Of a stretch of 64,000 nt of DNA, positions 53,084-62,027 are shown one piece after another (positions within the stretch are counted from its first letter, which is position 1; each line of letters opens with the position of its first letter). The notes under the pieces were generated by a model. It was not told where the DNA came from. It worked only from the letters and a program-made list of their open reading frames with translations, and did no database searches. The stretch comes from Cerina litoralis. GTDB lineage: Bacteria > Bacteroidota > Bacteroidia > Flavobacteriales > Flavobacteriaceae. Made by a program: the position numbers and the translations under genes. Where the stretch lies: positions 26,433-90,432 of the forward strand of contig JAIRBC010000020.1 of assembly GCA_022008415.1 (NCBI GenBank). Reading direction: 5' to 3'.

Positions 53084-53866
53084 CTAGCGACCTCCGTTGG
53101 ATTTAAGATCGGCAAGGCATTTTTCACCAAGAACGGGAATTGAACTGTTCTTTGCCGACAACATTTTCATCATTCCCTGTCCAAATTCCAGCTCCGATTG
53201 CATCAAGCATCCTGAAACGTTGCAGTGGTTTGTGCGTTCGGCATCCTCATGGGGACTTAAAGGTTTGGTCCCCAAATCCACAAGCCCCAACCAGTGACAA
53301 AATTCATGGTTTAAAGTGGCGGCTTCTACGGTTGCGTTGTTTATAAAAATACTCTTTTTTGTCAGTTCCCTTATGGATGATTCATAAATGACCATGGAGG
53401 TGTTCCTATATACCGCTCCCAGGGTGACCAAATCTTTATCCTTGGTTTCCTTGCTTTTGGCCGGGGCATCGGCAAAAAAGATGTAGAGGGCCAATGTTTT
53501 GCCATCGTTGTATGCCGTGCGGTTTTCCGTCTCCAAATCGTCAATTTTATTGATATCGAGGGAGTCTACCTCTGGAGAAGGCAATTGCTTGTAAATAAGA
53601 TCAATTTTTTCTTTATAAGTTCTCTCCTTTATAAATTCTACAAAATCGTCAATTGCTTTCTGTGTGGGTTGAAACCCTTCCACATAGGCGATCTGGATAA
53701 GTAGGTCGGTATGTTGGTTATTAGACAATATATCGTTGGCAGAATCCCCACTGGCCATTAAATTGGCCGACCTGTCAATTTTATCGCTTTCCCCCACGGA
53801 ATCCTTGGAACAGTTTGAGGTGGTTAGGGTTAATAGGCAGAGAACTAGGATTTTGAATATTCTCAT
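53084..53866 (-). CDS. Lipoprotein with metzincin-like zinc protease motif
   Basis: 260 residues. The lipoprotein signal ends at LTTSNC. The zinc motif is in ATLNHEFCHWLGLVDLGT, an HExxHxxGxxD form with Asp in the third ligand position, followed by a Cys-rich end HCNVSGCLMQSE with a Met that may be the Met-turn. It looks like a membrane-anchored metalloprotease, but family membership cannot be pinned down. Confidence 0.75.
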   Translation of the reverse strand: MRIFKILVLCLLTLTTSNCSKDSVGESDKIDRSANLMASGDSANDILSNNQHTDLLIQIAYVEGFQPTQKAIDDFVEFIKERTYKEKIDLIYKQLPSPEVDSLDINKIDDLETENRTAYNDGKTLALYIFFADAPAKSKETKDKDLVTLGAVYRNTSMVIYESSIRELTKKSIFINNATVEAATLNHEFCHWLGLVDLGTKPLSPHEDAERTNHCNVSGCLMQSELEFGQGMMKMLSAKNSSIPVLGEKCLADLKSNGGR

Positions 53867-53941
53867 ATTTTTTTTATTGGATTTATTATAAGGTCTTTAA
53901 GATAACGTAAAAACAAGTAATTTATTAATTGCAACAGTTCA

Positions 53942-54649
53942 TTAAATAGTTATAAGTTGCGCCAAATAATCAAAATGCTCCCCTTCCATGATTATCTCAC
54001 AATCTAATTCATTGGCATGGGCAGCCCGTTGCAGCGTGTTGTAGTCTAGATATAACCATGGAAACGGAGCGCTTTTTACTCCTTTATATTCCATGGTAAA
54101 ATCTACTTCTCCATAATATTCCTTATCGTCCGGAATCCAGTAGCCGCCATCCTCGTCTGCATCGAACATATAGATGATATCACTGCTGTCCAGCAAAATT
54201 TGCCCCTTTGGATTTAAAAGTGATTTTAAATGGGTAAACAATCCATCCAAATATTGCAATTTTCCCGCTATCCCAATTCCGTTCATTTGAAGCAATAAAG
54301 TATCGTACTTCCCTTTTTTATAATCCATGACATCGGTTTGCACCACATTTTTTAGACCCCGCAATCTACAGGTTTCAACGGCTCCTGCAGACCTGTCCAA
54401 TGCGGTGACGGTAAATCCATTTTCTTGTAAATAGAGACTGTGGCTTCCTGCTCCGCAGCCGATATCCAAAACAGTTCCCCTACAAATTTCCAATGCCTTT
54501 TGCTCCAGGGGCGGCATATCCTTAAAGTTCCTAAACAAATAGGGTATGGGGATATGGTCCTCTTCTTCAAGTGACGAATACGTGAGGATATCTTCTGTAT
54601 ATCGGCCTTGTTGAAAGTCGAGTAGGGCCTGCCCCAATACATCCATCAT
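53942..54649 (-). CDS. Class I SAM-dependent methyltransferase
   Basis: 235 residues from ATG 54649. The open frame reaches back to 54802 but that part overlaps the divergent YkgJ-type gene and has no homology, so it is not used. Motif I is GTVLDIGCGAGSHSLYL, with the acidic strand in VTALDRSAGAVE, followed by VMDYKKGKYDTLLLQMNGIGIAG and a late HLKSLLNPKGQILLDSSDI. Substrate unknown. Confidence 0.82.
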   Translation of the reverse strand: MMDVLGQALLDFQQGRYTEDILTYSSLEEEDHIPIPYLFRNFKDMPPLEQKALEICRGTVLDIGCGAGSHSLYLQENGFTVTALDRSAGAVETCRLRGLKNVVQTDVMDYKKGKYDTLLLQMNGIGIAGKLQYLDGLFTHLKSLLNPKGQILLDSSDIIYMFDADEDGGYWIPDDKEYYGEVDFTMEYKGVKSAPFPWLYLDYNTLQRAAHANELDCEIIMEGEHFDYLAQLITI

Positions 54650-54707
54650 TATCATACGATATAAATACCCTGCAAATTTGATGCTTTTATTTAATTTTGT
54701 CTTTGTA

Positions 54708-55202
54708 ATGGAGGAATTTTTAAAACAATTGCCAGGAATGGCGAAGGAAAAGCATGCCGAAAACAAAAAGTATTTCGTCAAACTGAAGAAGAAGCCGCCC
54801 AAGAATTTGGATTATGTGATGCAGGGATTGCACGATGCCGAGTTTAAACGAACGGACTGCCTGGAATGCGCAAATTGTTGTAAAACCACAGGACCACTGT
54901 TTACAACGGCCGATACGGAGCGAATTTCCAAATATCTAAAACTCAAACCCCAAAAGTTTATAGAGACCTATCTTCGGGTAGATGAGGACAACGATCACGT
55001 ACTGCAGCAAGTGCCTTGTGTTTTTTTAGATTCGGATAATTATTGCTCCATTTACCATGTCCGCCCTAAGGCCTGTAAGGAATTTCCTCATACAGACCGA
55101 AAGAAATTCCACCAGATCGATAACCTCACTTTAAAAAATGTGGCTATATGTCCTGCGGCTTACAGGATCGTTGAGGAAATGAAAAAGAAAATCGCCTTCT
55201 AA
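54708..55202 (+). CDS. YkgJ-family cysteine cluster protein
   Basis: 164 residues from ATG 54708. The cysteine pattern is CLECANCCKTTGP (about 48-60), PCVFLD, YCSIYHVRPKACKEFPH and a late Cys in NVAICPAA, typical of the YkgJ/CxxCxxCC zinc or iron-sulfur binding family. Its function is not established. A TAATTTTG core at 54692-54699 lies so close to the ATG that the mRNA could be nearly leaderless. Confidence 0.88.
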   Translation: MEEFLKQLPGMAKEKHAENKKYFVKLKKKPPKNLDYVMQGLHDAEFKRTDCLECANCCKTTGPLFTTADTERISKYLKLKPQKFIETYLRVDEDNDHVLQQVPCVFLDSDNYCSIYHVRPKACKEFPHTDRKKFHQIDNLTLKNVAICPAAYRIVEEMKKKIAF

Positions 55203-55310
55203 TTCCTAACGGCTAAAGCCCGCTAAACCCACTTAGAGCAACTCAGTACAAAGCACAGCAAAGGGGAAAACTATTATTCCGCCAGCTGTCTCTCTAATCC
55301 ACTAACCCAT

Positions 55311-55339
55311 CCAGAACGCCTGGTTAGGCTGCATTCTGG
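55311..55339. other. Hairpin between convergent genes
   Basis: CCAGAACGC (55311-55319) pairs with GCATTCTGG (55331-55339) at eight of nine positions. It is the only structure I see in the gap between the YkgJ-type gene and the convergent NamZ-like gene; it could be a remnant palindromic repeat or a weak terminator. Confidence 0.3.
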
Positions 55340-55400
55340 CGGGCTTATTGCGGAAGGAGCGTAAGTCGAATTGCGTTTGGCGTTAAGCCCAAGGTCAACA

Positions 55401-56684
55401 TTATCGATAGATCAAATATTTTTCCCTGATTTTCTTAAAACTTTCCAAATCGGGTTGCCAGGTTTTTTTTATGGCTTCCTCCGTCATGCCCGCTTCGATC
55501 TGCTGCTGTAATTTTGCCGTGCCCGCATGTTTTGTAAAGCCACTGGTATTAAAGAATAGGCTTTTATCGGTGGTGTTATTGTAGGCGTTGATAAGCCATT
55601 TCAAGGAAATTTTTTTCAGATTTGGAATCTGGGACAGATCTTCCCCAAAGCATTTTTTGCCTTCCTGTTTTGGGTGTTTGGATCCAAAATTGGGTTCGGG
55701 AATATAGCTGTAATCGTACTTAGTACTGTCCAGGAATGAGGCTCCATACCGTTGAAACTGGAATTCTGTGCCACGGCCTGCATTTACATTCGTGCCTTCA
55801 AATAGTCCTAAACTGGGGTATAGGTTGATGGATTTGTCGTTTGGCAGGTTGGGGGAGGGTCGTATAGGCAAATGGATGGTAGATTTATGGGTGTAATTGA
55901 CCATGGGTATCACTTCTAGATCTGCTTTGGCTTCTTTTTCCAACCAACCTTCAGAATTTATCATCTGGGCATATTCCCCAATAGTCATCCCATATACTAG
56001 TGGAATGGTGGTCATTCCCAAAAATCCGGTGTGTTCTTTTTCCATGGTGGGGCCGTCCACATAGCTGCCGTTGGGATTGGGTCTGTCCAAAACAAGAATA
56101 GGGATATGGTTTTCCGCACAGGCTTCCATGACCAACTGGAGGGTTGCTATATAGGTGTAAAAACGGGTGCCCACATCCTGAATATCAAAAACTACCACAT
56201 CCAGATACTTTAACTGTTCCGCGCTGGGCTTTCTGTTTTTTCCGTAAAGTGAAATTAACGGCAATCCCGTTTCGGCATCCTTACCATCCTTAACGTGTTC
56301 TCCTGCGTCGGCTTCTCCACGAAACCCATGTTCCGGGGCAAATACTGTTTTAATATCAATATGGAGGGACAAAAGGGAATCCACCAAGTGAGTGTAAAGA
56401 ACTGTATCACCATCCTTTCCCCCAGGTTCTTGGCTCTTAATTCTTGGATCTTTGAAGATAACACTCGTCTGATTGGCCACAACCCCTACCTTTTTACCTT
56501 TCAAAAAAGGGAGATATTGTTTGGTCTGGTTGGCGCCTACGACAATATGGGGAACAGGGACAGTTTTTGTTGTTTTGGAAATGATATCGGTTTCACGGAT
56601 GTCCCCGTTGTTTGGGTTTCCACAGATGGAAAGTGTAAAAACCGACAATAAAACAGTATTTTTGAAACAGGATAAAAACGCCAT
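55401..56684 (-). CDS. DUF1343 exo-N-acetylmuramidase family protein (NamZ-like, GH171)
   Basis: 427 residues. An N-terminal Sec-like signal (VLLSVFTLSICG) indicates export. The DUF1343 core has GKKVGVVANQTSVI, FAPEHGFRGEADAGEHVKDG, VVFDIQDVGTRFYTYI, ILVLDRPNPNGSYVDGP, SPNLPNDKSINLYPSLGLFEGTNVNAGRGTEFQFQRYG. Characterised NamZ releases MurNAc from non-reducing ends of peptidoglycan fragments. The start codon is three bases from that of the divergent permease gene. Confidence 0.9.
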   Translation of the reverse strand: MAFLSCFKNTVLLSVFTLSICGNPNNGDIRETDIISKTTKTVPVPHIVVGANQTKQYLPFLKGKKVGVVANQTSVIFKDPRIKSQEPGGKDGDTVLYTHLVDSLLSLHIDIKTVFAPEHGFRGEADAGEHVKDGKDAETGLPLISLYGKNRKPSAEQLKYLDVVVFDIQDVGTRFYTYIATLQLVMEACAENHIPILVLDRPNPNGSYVDGPTMEKEHTGFLGMTTIPLVYGMTIGEYAQMINSEGWLEKEAKADLEVIPMVNYTHKSTIHLPIRPSPNLPNDKSINLYPSLGLFEGTNVNAGRGTEFQFQRYGASFLDSTKYDYSYIPEPNFGSKHPKQEGKKCFGEDLSQIPNLKKISLKWLINAYNNTTDKSLFFNTSGFTKHAGTAKLQQQIEAGMTEEAIKKTWQPDLESFKKIREKYLIYR

Positions 56685-56687
56685 AGG

Positions 56688-57929
56688 TTGAATTTAGAAT
56701 TGTTTATTGCGAAGCGACTCATTAAGGGTGCCGCCCATAAAAGTAGTATTTCTGCCCCAATAATTAAAATAGCCATTGCGGCCATTGCCCTGGGTATTAT
56801 TATGATGTTGATCGCCATAGCGACAGGCGTTGGTTTAAAATATAAAATCAGGGAAAAAGTGGCCGCCTTTAACGGCCACATTCAAATTTATAACTACGAC
56901 AACAATCGGTCCGATGTCTCGGTTATGCCGGTTTCTTTGGAACAGGATTTTTACCCCACCTTTACCTCTGTGAGCGGTATTCGGCATATTCAAGCGGTAG
57001 CGACCAAAGGTGGACTTATCCGAACGCCCGATACTTTTGAAGGTGTAATAGCCAAGGGTGTGGGCAAGGACTACGATTGGAGCACTTTTAAAGAATATTT
57101 GGTAGCTGGCCGATTACCAGATTTTACAGGGGAACTCAACGATGAGGTTTTAATATCCCGTATTTTGGCCAATCGCCTCAAACTAAAGTTGGGCGATACG
57201 TTTCAAACTTTTTTTCCTAAGGATGACGACCCGTCCAAAACTCCCAACCAGCGCAAGTTTAAAATTGTCGGTATATATGATAGTGGCTTTGAGGAGTTTG
57301 ACAGCACCTACATTTTCGTGGATATCCGGCATATTCAAAGAATAAATAAATGGACCAGTGACGAGGTGGGGAATTTTGAGGTCTTTCTTGACAATTTTGA
57401 CGACATAGATCAAAAAACAAAAGAAATATACGGCAAGACCGTATCGGAATTGAACACCCAGAGCATTAAGGACAAATATTATAAAATTTTTGAATGGATT
57501 GGACTATTCGATTTTAATATAGCACTGATTATTGGGATAATGATCATAGTAGGTGGCATCAATATGATTACTGCCCTTTTGGTGCTGATCTTGGAGCGCA
57601 CCCAAATGATCGGAATGCTTAAGGCTATGGGAGCCGCCAATTGGAGTATTAGAAAGGTGTTTTTATACAATGCCGTTTATCTGATTAGCATTGGTCTTTT
57701 TTGGGGCAATGCCATCGGTTTGGGATTTCTATGGGTACAGTACAAGTTTAGAATATTCAAATTTCCCAATCCCCAGGAATATTACATCGACTATATACCG
57801 GTCCATTTGGATTTACCCACCATTCTAATTCTAAATGTCGGAGTGCTGTTGCTATGTTTACTGATGTTGTTACTACCTTCCTATATCGTTACCAAGATAA
57901 CCCCGGTAAATGCGATTAAGTTTGAGTAG
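56688..57929 (+). CDS. LolC/LolE-type ABC transporter permease
   Basis: 413 residues starting with TTG 56688 (an in-frame TAA lies five codons upstream). MNLELFIAKRLIKGA is the usual opening of this family. One TM near 28-48, a periplasmic MacB-like domain, and three TMs in the C-terminal FtsX domain (FNIALIIGIMIIVGGINMITALLVL, VFLYNAVYLISIGLFWGNAIGLG, ILILNVGVLLLCLLMLLLPSYIV). It should move lipoproteins out of the inner membrane with a LolD ATPase encoded elsewhere. A TATTTTTG core (56657-56664) lies inside the divergent gene. Confidence 0.88.
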   Translation: MNLELFIAKRLIKGAAHKSSISAPIIKIAIAAIALGIIMMLIAIATGVGLKYKIREKVAAFNGHIQIYNYDNNRSDVSVMPVSLEQDFYPTFTSVSGIRHIQAVATKGGLIRTPDTFEGVIAKGVGKDYDWSTFKEYLVAGRLPDFTGELNDEVLISRILANRLKLKLGDTFQTFFPKDDDPSKTPNQRKFKIVGIYDSGFEEFDSTYIFVDIRHIQRINKWTSDEVGNFEVFLDNFDDIDQKTKEIYGKTVSELNTQSIKDKYYKIFEWIGLFDFNIALIIGIMIIVGGINMITALLVLILERTQMIGMLKAMGAANWSIRKVFLYNAVYLISIGLFWGNAIGLGFLWVQYKFRIFKFPNPQEYYIDYIPVHLDLPTILILNVGVLLLCLLMLLLPSYIVTKITPVNAIKFE

Positions 57930-58125
57930 GCAGTATGCGGTAATCTGGAATCAGTGTTATATTTCAAAATTATTTTCTAAACCTTTAAACTCTTAAAGTA
58001 ATTAGTGCTTGTCCTTATAATAACCAGGCAGGATGGGAATACTGGCCACTATTAACCTTTAACAATTAACCGATAACTATTAGCGAACACCAATTCTGTA
58101 TCTTCGAAAACCACAAAGTATAAAA

Positions 58126-59541
58126 ATGAAGAAATTTTCCGCTCGTTACGCCTTTATTTTAGGCCTGTTGGCGTCTGTATCAATATCGCTCGCAAGCCAT
58201 AGTTGTAGTAATGACAAGCCCACGGATCCCGGGATAGAGCCCCAGCCAACGGCTCCCGAGGTTCCCGTGATAAAACTGGAAGACCGTTTGCCCCAGATTT
58301 CTATTTTTACCAATGGGGGAACCATAGTGGACGAACCTAAAACAAATGCAAAAATGACCGTCAAAATGGTCGATGAGGTTGTTTTTGAAGGCAAGATTGG
58401 GATAGAGATCCGAGGAGCCTCCTCTCAAATGTTTCCTAAAAAAGCGTATGGTTTGGAGACCAGGGATGCAAGTAACGAAGATTTGGATGTATCCCTTTTC
58501 AATATGCCAGAAGAATCCGATTGGGTTCTTTATGCGCCGTATAGCGACAAATCGCTTATGCGGAATGTATTGATTTATGACCTTGCCCGAGAATTGGAAG
58601 ATTACGCCAGTAGGACCGTATTTGTAGACCTTTCGATAAATGGGGAATACAAGGGAGTCTATGTTTTTATGGAAAAATTAAAAAGGGACAGTGGCCGTAT
58701 CGATATTGACAAGCTCAAGGATGATGAAAATTCAGGAGAAGAACTTACCGGGGGCTATATTTTAAAAATAGACAAGGTGGCTGGAACCAATCTCGGGGAC
58801 GGTTATAACCTATTAAACTCCTTTACATCAAATTATCCACCACCCGGTGCCACAATAGGACAGGAGATTAGGTTTTTGTACGAATATCCCAAGGCGAAGG
58901 ACATAACCGCAGAACAAAAAAGCTACATTTCGGGTTATGTGGACCAGTTCGAGGCAACACTGGCCTCGGACGATTTCAATGATCCTGTACGAGGGTATGC
59001 TCCATATATAGATGTTACTAGTTTTTTGGATTTCTTTTTACTGAACGAACTTTCCCATAATGTTGATGGTTATCGCCTTAGCACCTATTTGCAAAAGGAT
59101 AAAAATGGAAAGTTGAAAATGGGTCCCATCTGGGACTTTAATTTAGCGTTTGGGAATGTGGATTATTGCGAAGGCTCCAATACCAATACCTGGGCGTATC
59201 AATTTAATTCCGTTTGCCCGGAAGATTATTGGTTAGTCCCTTTTTGGTGGGGTAGGCTGTTGGAAGATCCAGCCTACGTGTCCCAATTAAAAACAAGATG
59301 GAAAACGCTTAGAGGAGGTGTATTGTCAGAGGCTGCTATATTGGCTAAGATAGACAACTATACCCAGACCTTGGAAAAGGCCGGAGCAATTGATGAAAAT
59401 TTTAACACCTGGCCGGTTTTGGATACTTATATATGGCCCAACGAATTTGTTGGTAAAACGTATGGCGAGGAGGTAGGGTATTTAAAGAATTGGATCAAGG
59501 CCCGCCTAGTTTGGATGGACGGGGCCATAAACGGATTGTAG
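58126..59541 (+). CDS. CotH-family protein, lipoprotein
   Basis: 471 residues. A lipoprotein signal ends at LASHSC. The CotH kinase-like domain spans about 70-460: EIRGASSQMFPKKAYGLETRD, SDWVLYAPYSDKSLMRNVLIYDLARE, FVDLSINGEYKGVYVFMEKLKRDSGRIDI, and the active-site-like GPIWDFNLAFGNVDY. CotH proteins are atypical protein kinases in Bacillus spores; the role in Bacteroidota is unknown. A TATCTTCG core (58099-58106) may be the promoter. Confidence 0.88.
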   Translation: MKKFSARYAFILGLLASVSISLASHSCSNDKPTDPGIEPQPTAPEVPVIKLEDRLPQISIFTNGGTIVDEPKTNAKMTVKMVDEVVFEGKIGIEIRGASSQMFPKKAYGLETRDASNEDLDVSLFNMPEESDWVLYAPYSDKSLMRNVLIYDLARELEDYASRTVFVDLSINGEYKGVYVFMEKLKRDSGRIDIDKLKDDENSGEELTGGYILKIDKVAGTNLGDGYNLLNSFTSNYPPPGATIGQEIRFLYEYPKAKDITAEQKSYISGYVDQFEATLASDDFNDPVRGYAPYIDVTSFLDFFLLNELSHNVDGYRLSTYLQKDKNGKLKMGPIWDFNLAFGNVDYCEGSNTNTWAYQFNSVCPEDYWLVPFWWGRLLEDPAYVSQLKTRWKTLRGGVLSEAAILAKIDNYTQTLEKAGAIDENFNTWPVLDTYIWPNEFVGKTYGEEVGYLKNWIKARLVWMDGAINGL

Positions 59542-59584
59542 GAATATGCTAAAAGTATTCGGTAGGCAGTGGTTAGGGGGAATT

Positions 59585-59614
59585 AAATACGAAGTACAAG
59601 GTTAGTTCGTATTT
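59585..59614 (+). terminator. Hairpin after the CotH gene
   Basis: AAATACGAA (59585-59593) and TTCGTATTT (59606-59614) form a perfect 9-bp stem about 45 bases past the CotH stop. No T-tract follows beyond the stem. Confidence 0.4.
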
Positions 59615-59784
59615 GGACAACGGAAAATGGACGAAAAACGAAAGTTTATGGGTTTATGAGTTTATTTTTTATTTCAACCATCAGTTATATTGAAGTGCCA
59701 AAAACCAACACCAAAGAAATTAGAGAATAGACAAAAAAGTTTATAAAATTAGTTTTTCCTTCACCCTTGAATCACAAAGGCAGA

Positions 59785-61374
59785 TCAATTAAACTCCGAG
59801 GTAAAGTGCAATTTCACGGAGGGATACTTTTGCTGGGTCATCTGTAGGGAAAAAAAGGAATCTGCAAGAAAGACCAATTGACCGCGCTTGTCCTTGGCGA
59901 GGAATTTTTGTTTTACACGAATAAATTCCATGTATTCCTCGCTTTTTTTGTCTTTTGGATCTACCCAACAGGCCTTGTACACCGGAAAATTCTCATAGGT
60001 GCATTTGGCCCCGTATTCATGTTCCAGTCTATATTGGATAACTTCGAACTGTAGGGCTCCGACGGTCCCAATGATCTTTCTATTGTTTATTTCCAAGGTA
60101 AACAACTGGGCTACCCCTTCGTCCATCAATTGATCTATTCCTTTATTCAGTTGTTTGGCCTTCATGGGATCCGCATTGTTGATATACCTAAAATGCTCCG
60201 GGGAAAAACTTGGTATACCCTTATATTGAAGAATTTCTCCCTCGGTTAGGGTATCCCCGATCTTAAAGCTCCCGGTGTCGTGTAAGCCAACGATATCCCC
60301 GGGGTAGGAGATGTCTACAATTTCCTTTTTTTCCGCAAAAAATGCGTTGGGGCTCGAAAATTTTAGATTCTTATTGTGCCTTACGTGCAGGTAGGGTTTA
60401 TTTCTTTCAAACGTTCCGGAAACCACTTTCACAAAGGCGAGTCGGTCCCGGTGTTTAGGGTCCATATTGGCATGTATCTTAAAGACAAAGCCCGTAAAAT
60501 CCTTTTCGTTGGCCTTGACCAAACGTTCTTCTGCCATTTTGGGCTTTGGGGTAGGCGCTATTTCCACAAAACAATCCAGTAATTCCCGAACACCGAAATT
60601 GTTTAGGGCAGAACCAAAAAATACGGGTTGTTGTTCTCCGGCAAGATACCGTTTCTTGTCAAAATTGGGATAAACACCGTGGACCAGTTCCAGATCGTTC
60701 CTTAGGGACTCGGCCGCTTTGGTGCCAATTATTTTTTCGAGTTCTGGGCTTTCAATGTCGTCGAATGCAATTGTATCCTCAATATTCTTTTTACTATCTC
60801 CGCTAAATAAGTTGAGGTTCTTTTCGTATATATTATATATTCCCTTAAAATCATAGCCCATTCCTATAGGAAAACTAAGCGGGGTAACGATGAGCCCTAA
60901 TTTTTGCTCCAGTTCATCGAGGAGGTCAAAGGCGTCCTTGCCTTCCCGGTCCATTTTATTTATAAAAACGATGATGGGGATGTTCCGCATTCGGCAGACT
61001 TCCACCAATTTTTCGGTTTGTTCTTCTACGCCTTTTGCCACATCAATGACAACGATTACACTATCTACCGCGGTAAGGGTCCTAAAGGTGTCTTCGGCAA
61101 AATCCTTGTGGCCTGGGGTATCCAAAATGTTTATTTTTTTGTCCTTATAAAGGAATGCCAATACCGAAGTAGCCACGGAAATCCCGCGTTGCCGTTCAAT
61201 TTCCATAAAGTCGCTTGTCGCCGATTTCTTTATTTTATTATTTTTAACGGCCCCCGCTTCCTGAATGGCTCCCCCAAAAAGAAGCAATTTTTCGGTCAGG
61301 GTGGTCTTGCCGGCATCCGGGTGCGATATGATTCCAAAAGTCCTTCGCTTTAAAATCTCTTTTTCAAAACTCAT
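59785..61374 (-). CDS. prfC: Peptide chain release factor 3
   Basis: 529 residues. The GTPase motifs are [16 protein letters not shown] (P-loop), [25 protein letters not shown] and [12 protein letters not shown]. Family-specific segments are GRIDQL-like [16 protein letters not shown] and the C-terminal [20 protein letters not shown]. It recycles class 1 release factors from the ribosome. Encoded alone. Confidence 0.96.
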   Translation of the reverse strand: MSFEKEILKRRTFGIISHPDAGKTTLTEKLLLFGGAIQEAGAVKNNKIKKSATSDFMEIERQRGISVATSVLAFLYKDKKINILDTPGHKDFAEDTFRTLTAVDSVIVVIDVAKGVEEQTEKLVEVCRMRNIPIIVFINKMDREGKDAFDLLDELEQKLGLIVTPLSFPIGMGYDFKGIYNIYEKNLNLFSGDSKKNIEDTIAFDDIESPELEKIIGTKAAESLRNDLELVHGVYPNFDKKRYLAGEQQPVFFGSALNNFGVRELLDCFVEIAPTPKPKMAEERLVKANEKDFTGFVFKIHANMDPKHRDRLAFVKVVSGTFERNKPYLHVRHNKNLKFSSPNAFFAEKKEIVDISYPGDIVGLHDTGSFKIGDTLTEGEILQYKGIPSFSPEHFRYINNADPMKAKQLNKGIDQLMDEGVAQLFTLEINNRKIIGTVGALQFEVIQYRLEHEYGAKCTYENFPVYKACWVDPKDKKSEEYMEFIRVKQKFLAKDKRGQLVFLADSFFSLQMTQQKYPSVKLHFTSEFN

Positions 61375-62027
61375 CTACAACAAAAATTTTGGCAAAAATA
61401 AGGTGAACTCATTTAAGCATCTTGGATTGAAGCGAAAAATTAGACATTTTTTTTCCCCAATTGAAGACTTTTTTAAGTTGCATGACAGGGAGGCCGCCAG
61501 AACAATACCAAATAAGAAGAAAATCTTGCCCGGTTTTTATATAATGCAAAACCGTAATGTCTTGGCTGCCAAGGTAAGTAAGTTTTCGACGGACTACCCG
61601 GCTTTGTAAGACGTAAGCCCAAAACTGCATGGATGGAGATGTTATTATTCGGCTTCGGTTCATTTCTTAAAACGGATATTGTTTTCGCACGAGACTTCAA
61701 AATCTGTCCAAAATGGATAGGATTGTGAGGAGTTGTCCTTTCAAAATGAATCGATTAAGTGCAAAAAACATCGATTTCGTTTTGGGATAAATTGATATTT
61801 TTGTATAAGTTACATTCGTTTTATGATTGGAAAAAATGGGAATTTTACCTTTTGTCGAGGATTTCCGATTGTTGAAAGATCTTTGTTAATAAAGACCTCC
61901 GAATCCATTTGTCGATCAAAATTTTAGACCTAACTTGCATCTTTAATTGAAAGGAGTTCCCCAACTTCTTACGTTTTGAAAATTCCTACAAGGCCATGGT
62001 GATTAGTTTGGACCAAAACTATCATTT
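61375..62027. other. Intergenic region upstream of the repeat protein
   Basis: A TATTTTTG core at 61796-61803 precedes a 34-codon frame (61823-61927, MIGKNGNFTFCRGF...), which may be a small ORF or only leader sequence. Part of the stretch near prfC reads like fragments of palindromic repeats. I see no gene with family support here. Confidence 0.3.

Noticed and set aside
54650..54802. N-terminal extension of the methyltransferase at 53942-54649
   Set aside because: It overlaps the start of the divergent YkgJ-type gene, is dominated by Phe/Ser/Lys-rich sequence without homology, and the SAM fold is complete without it.
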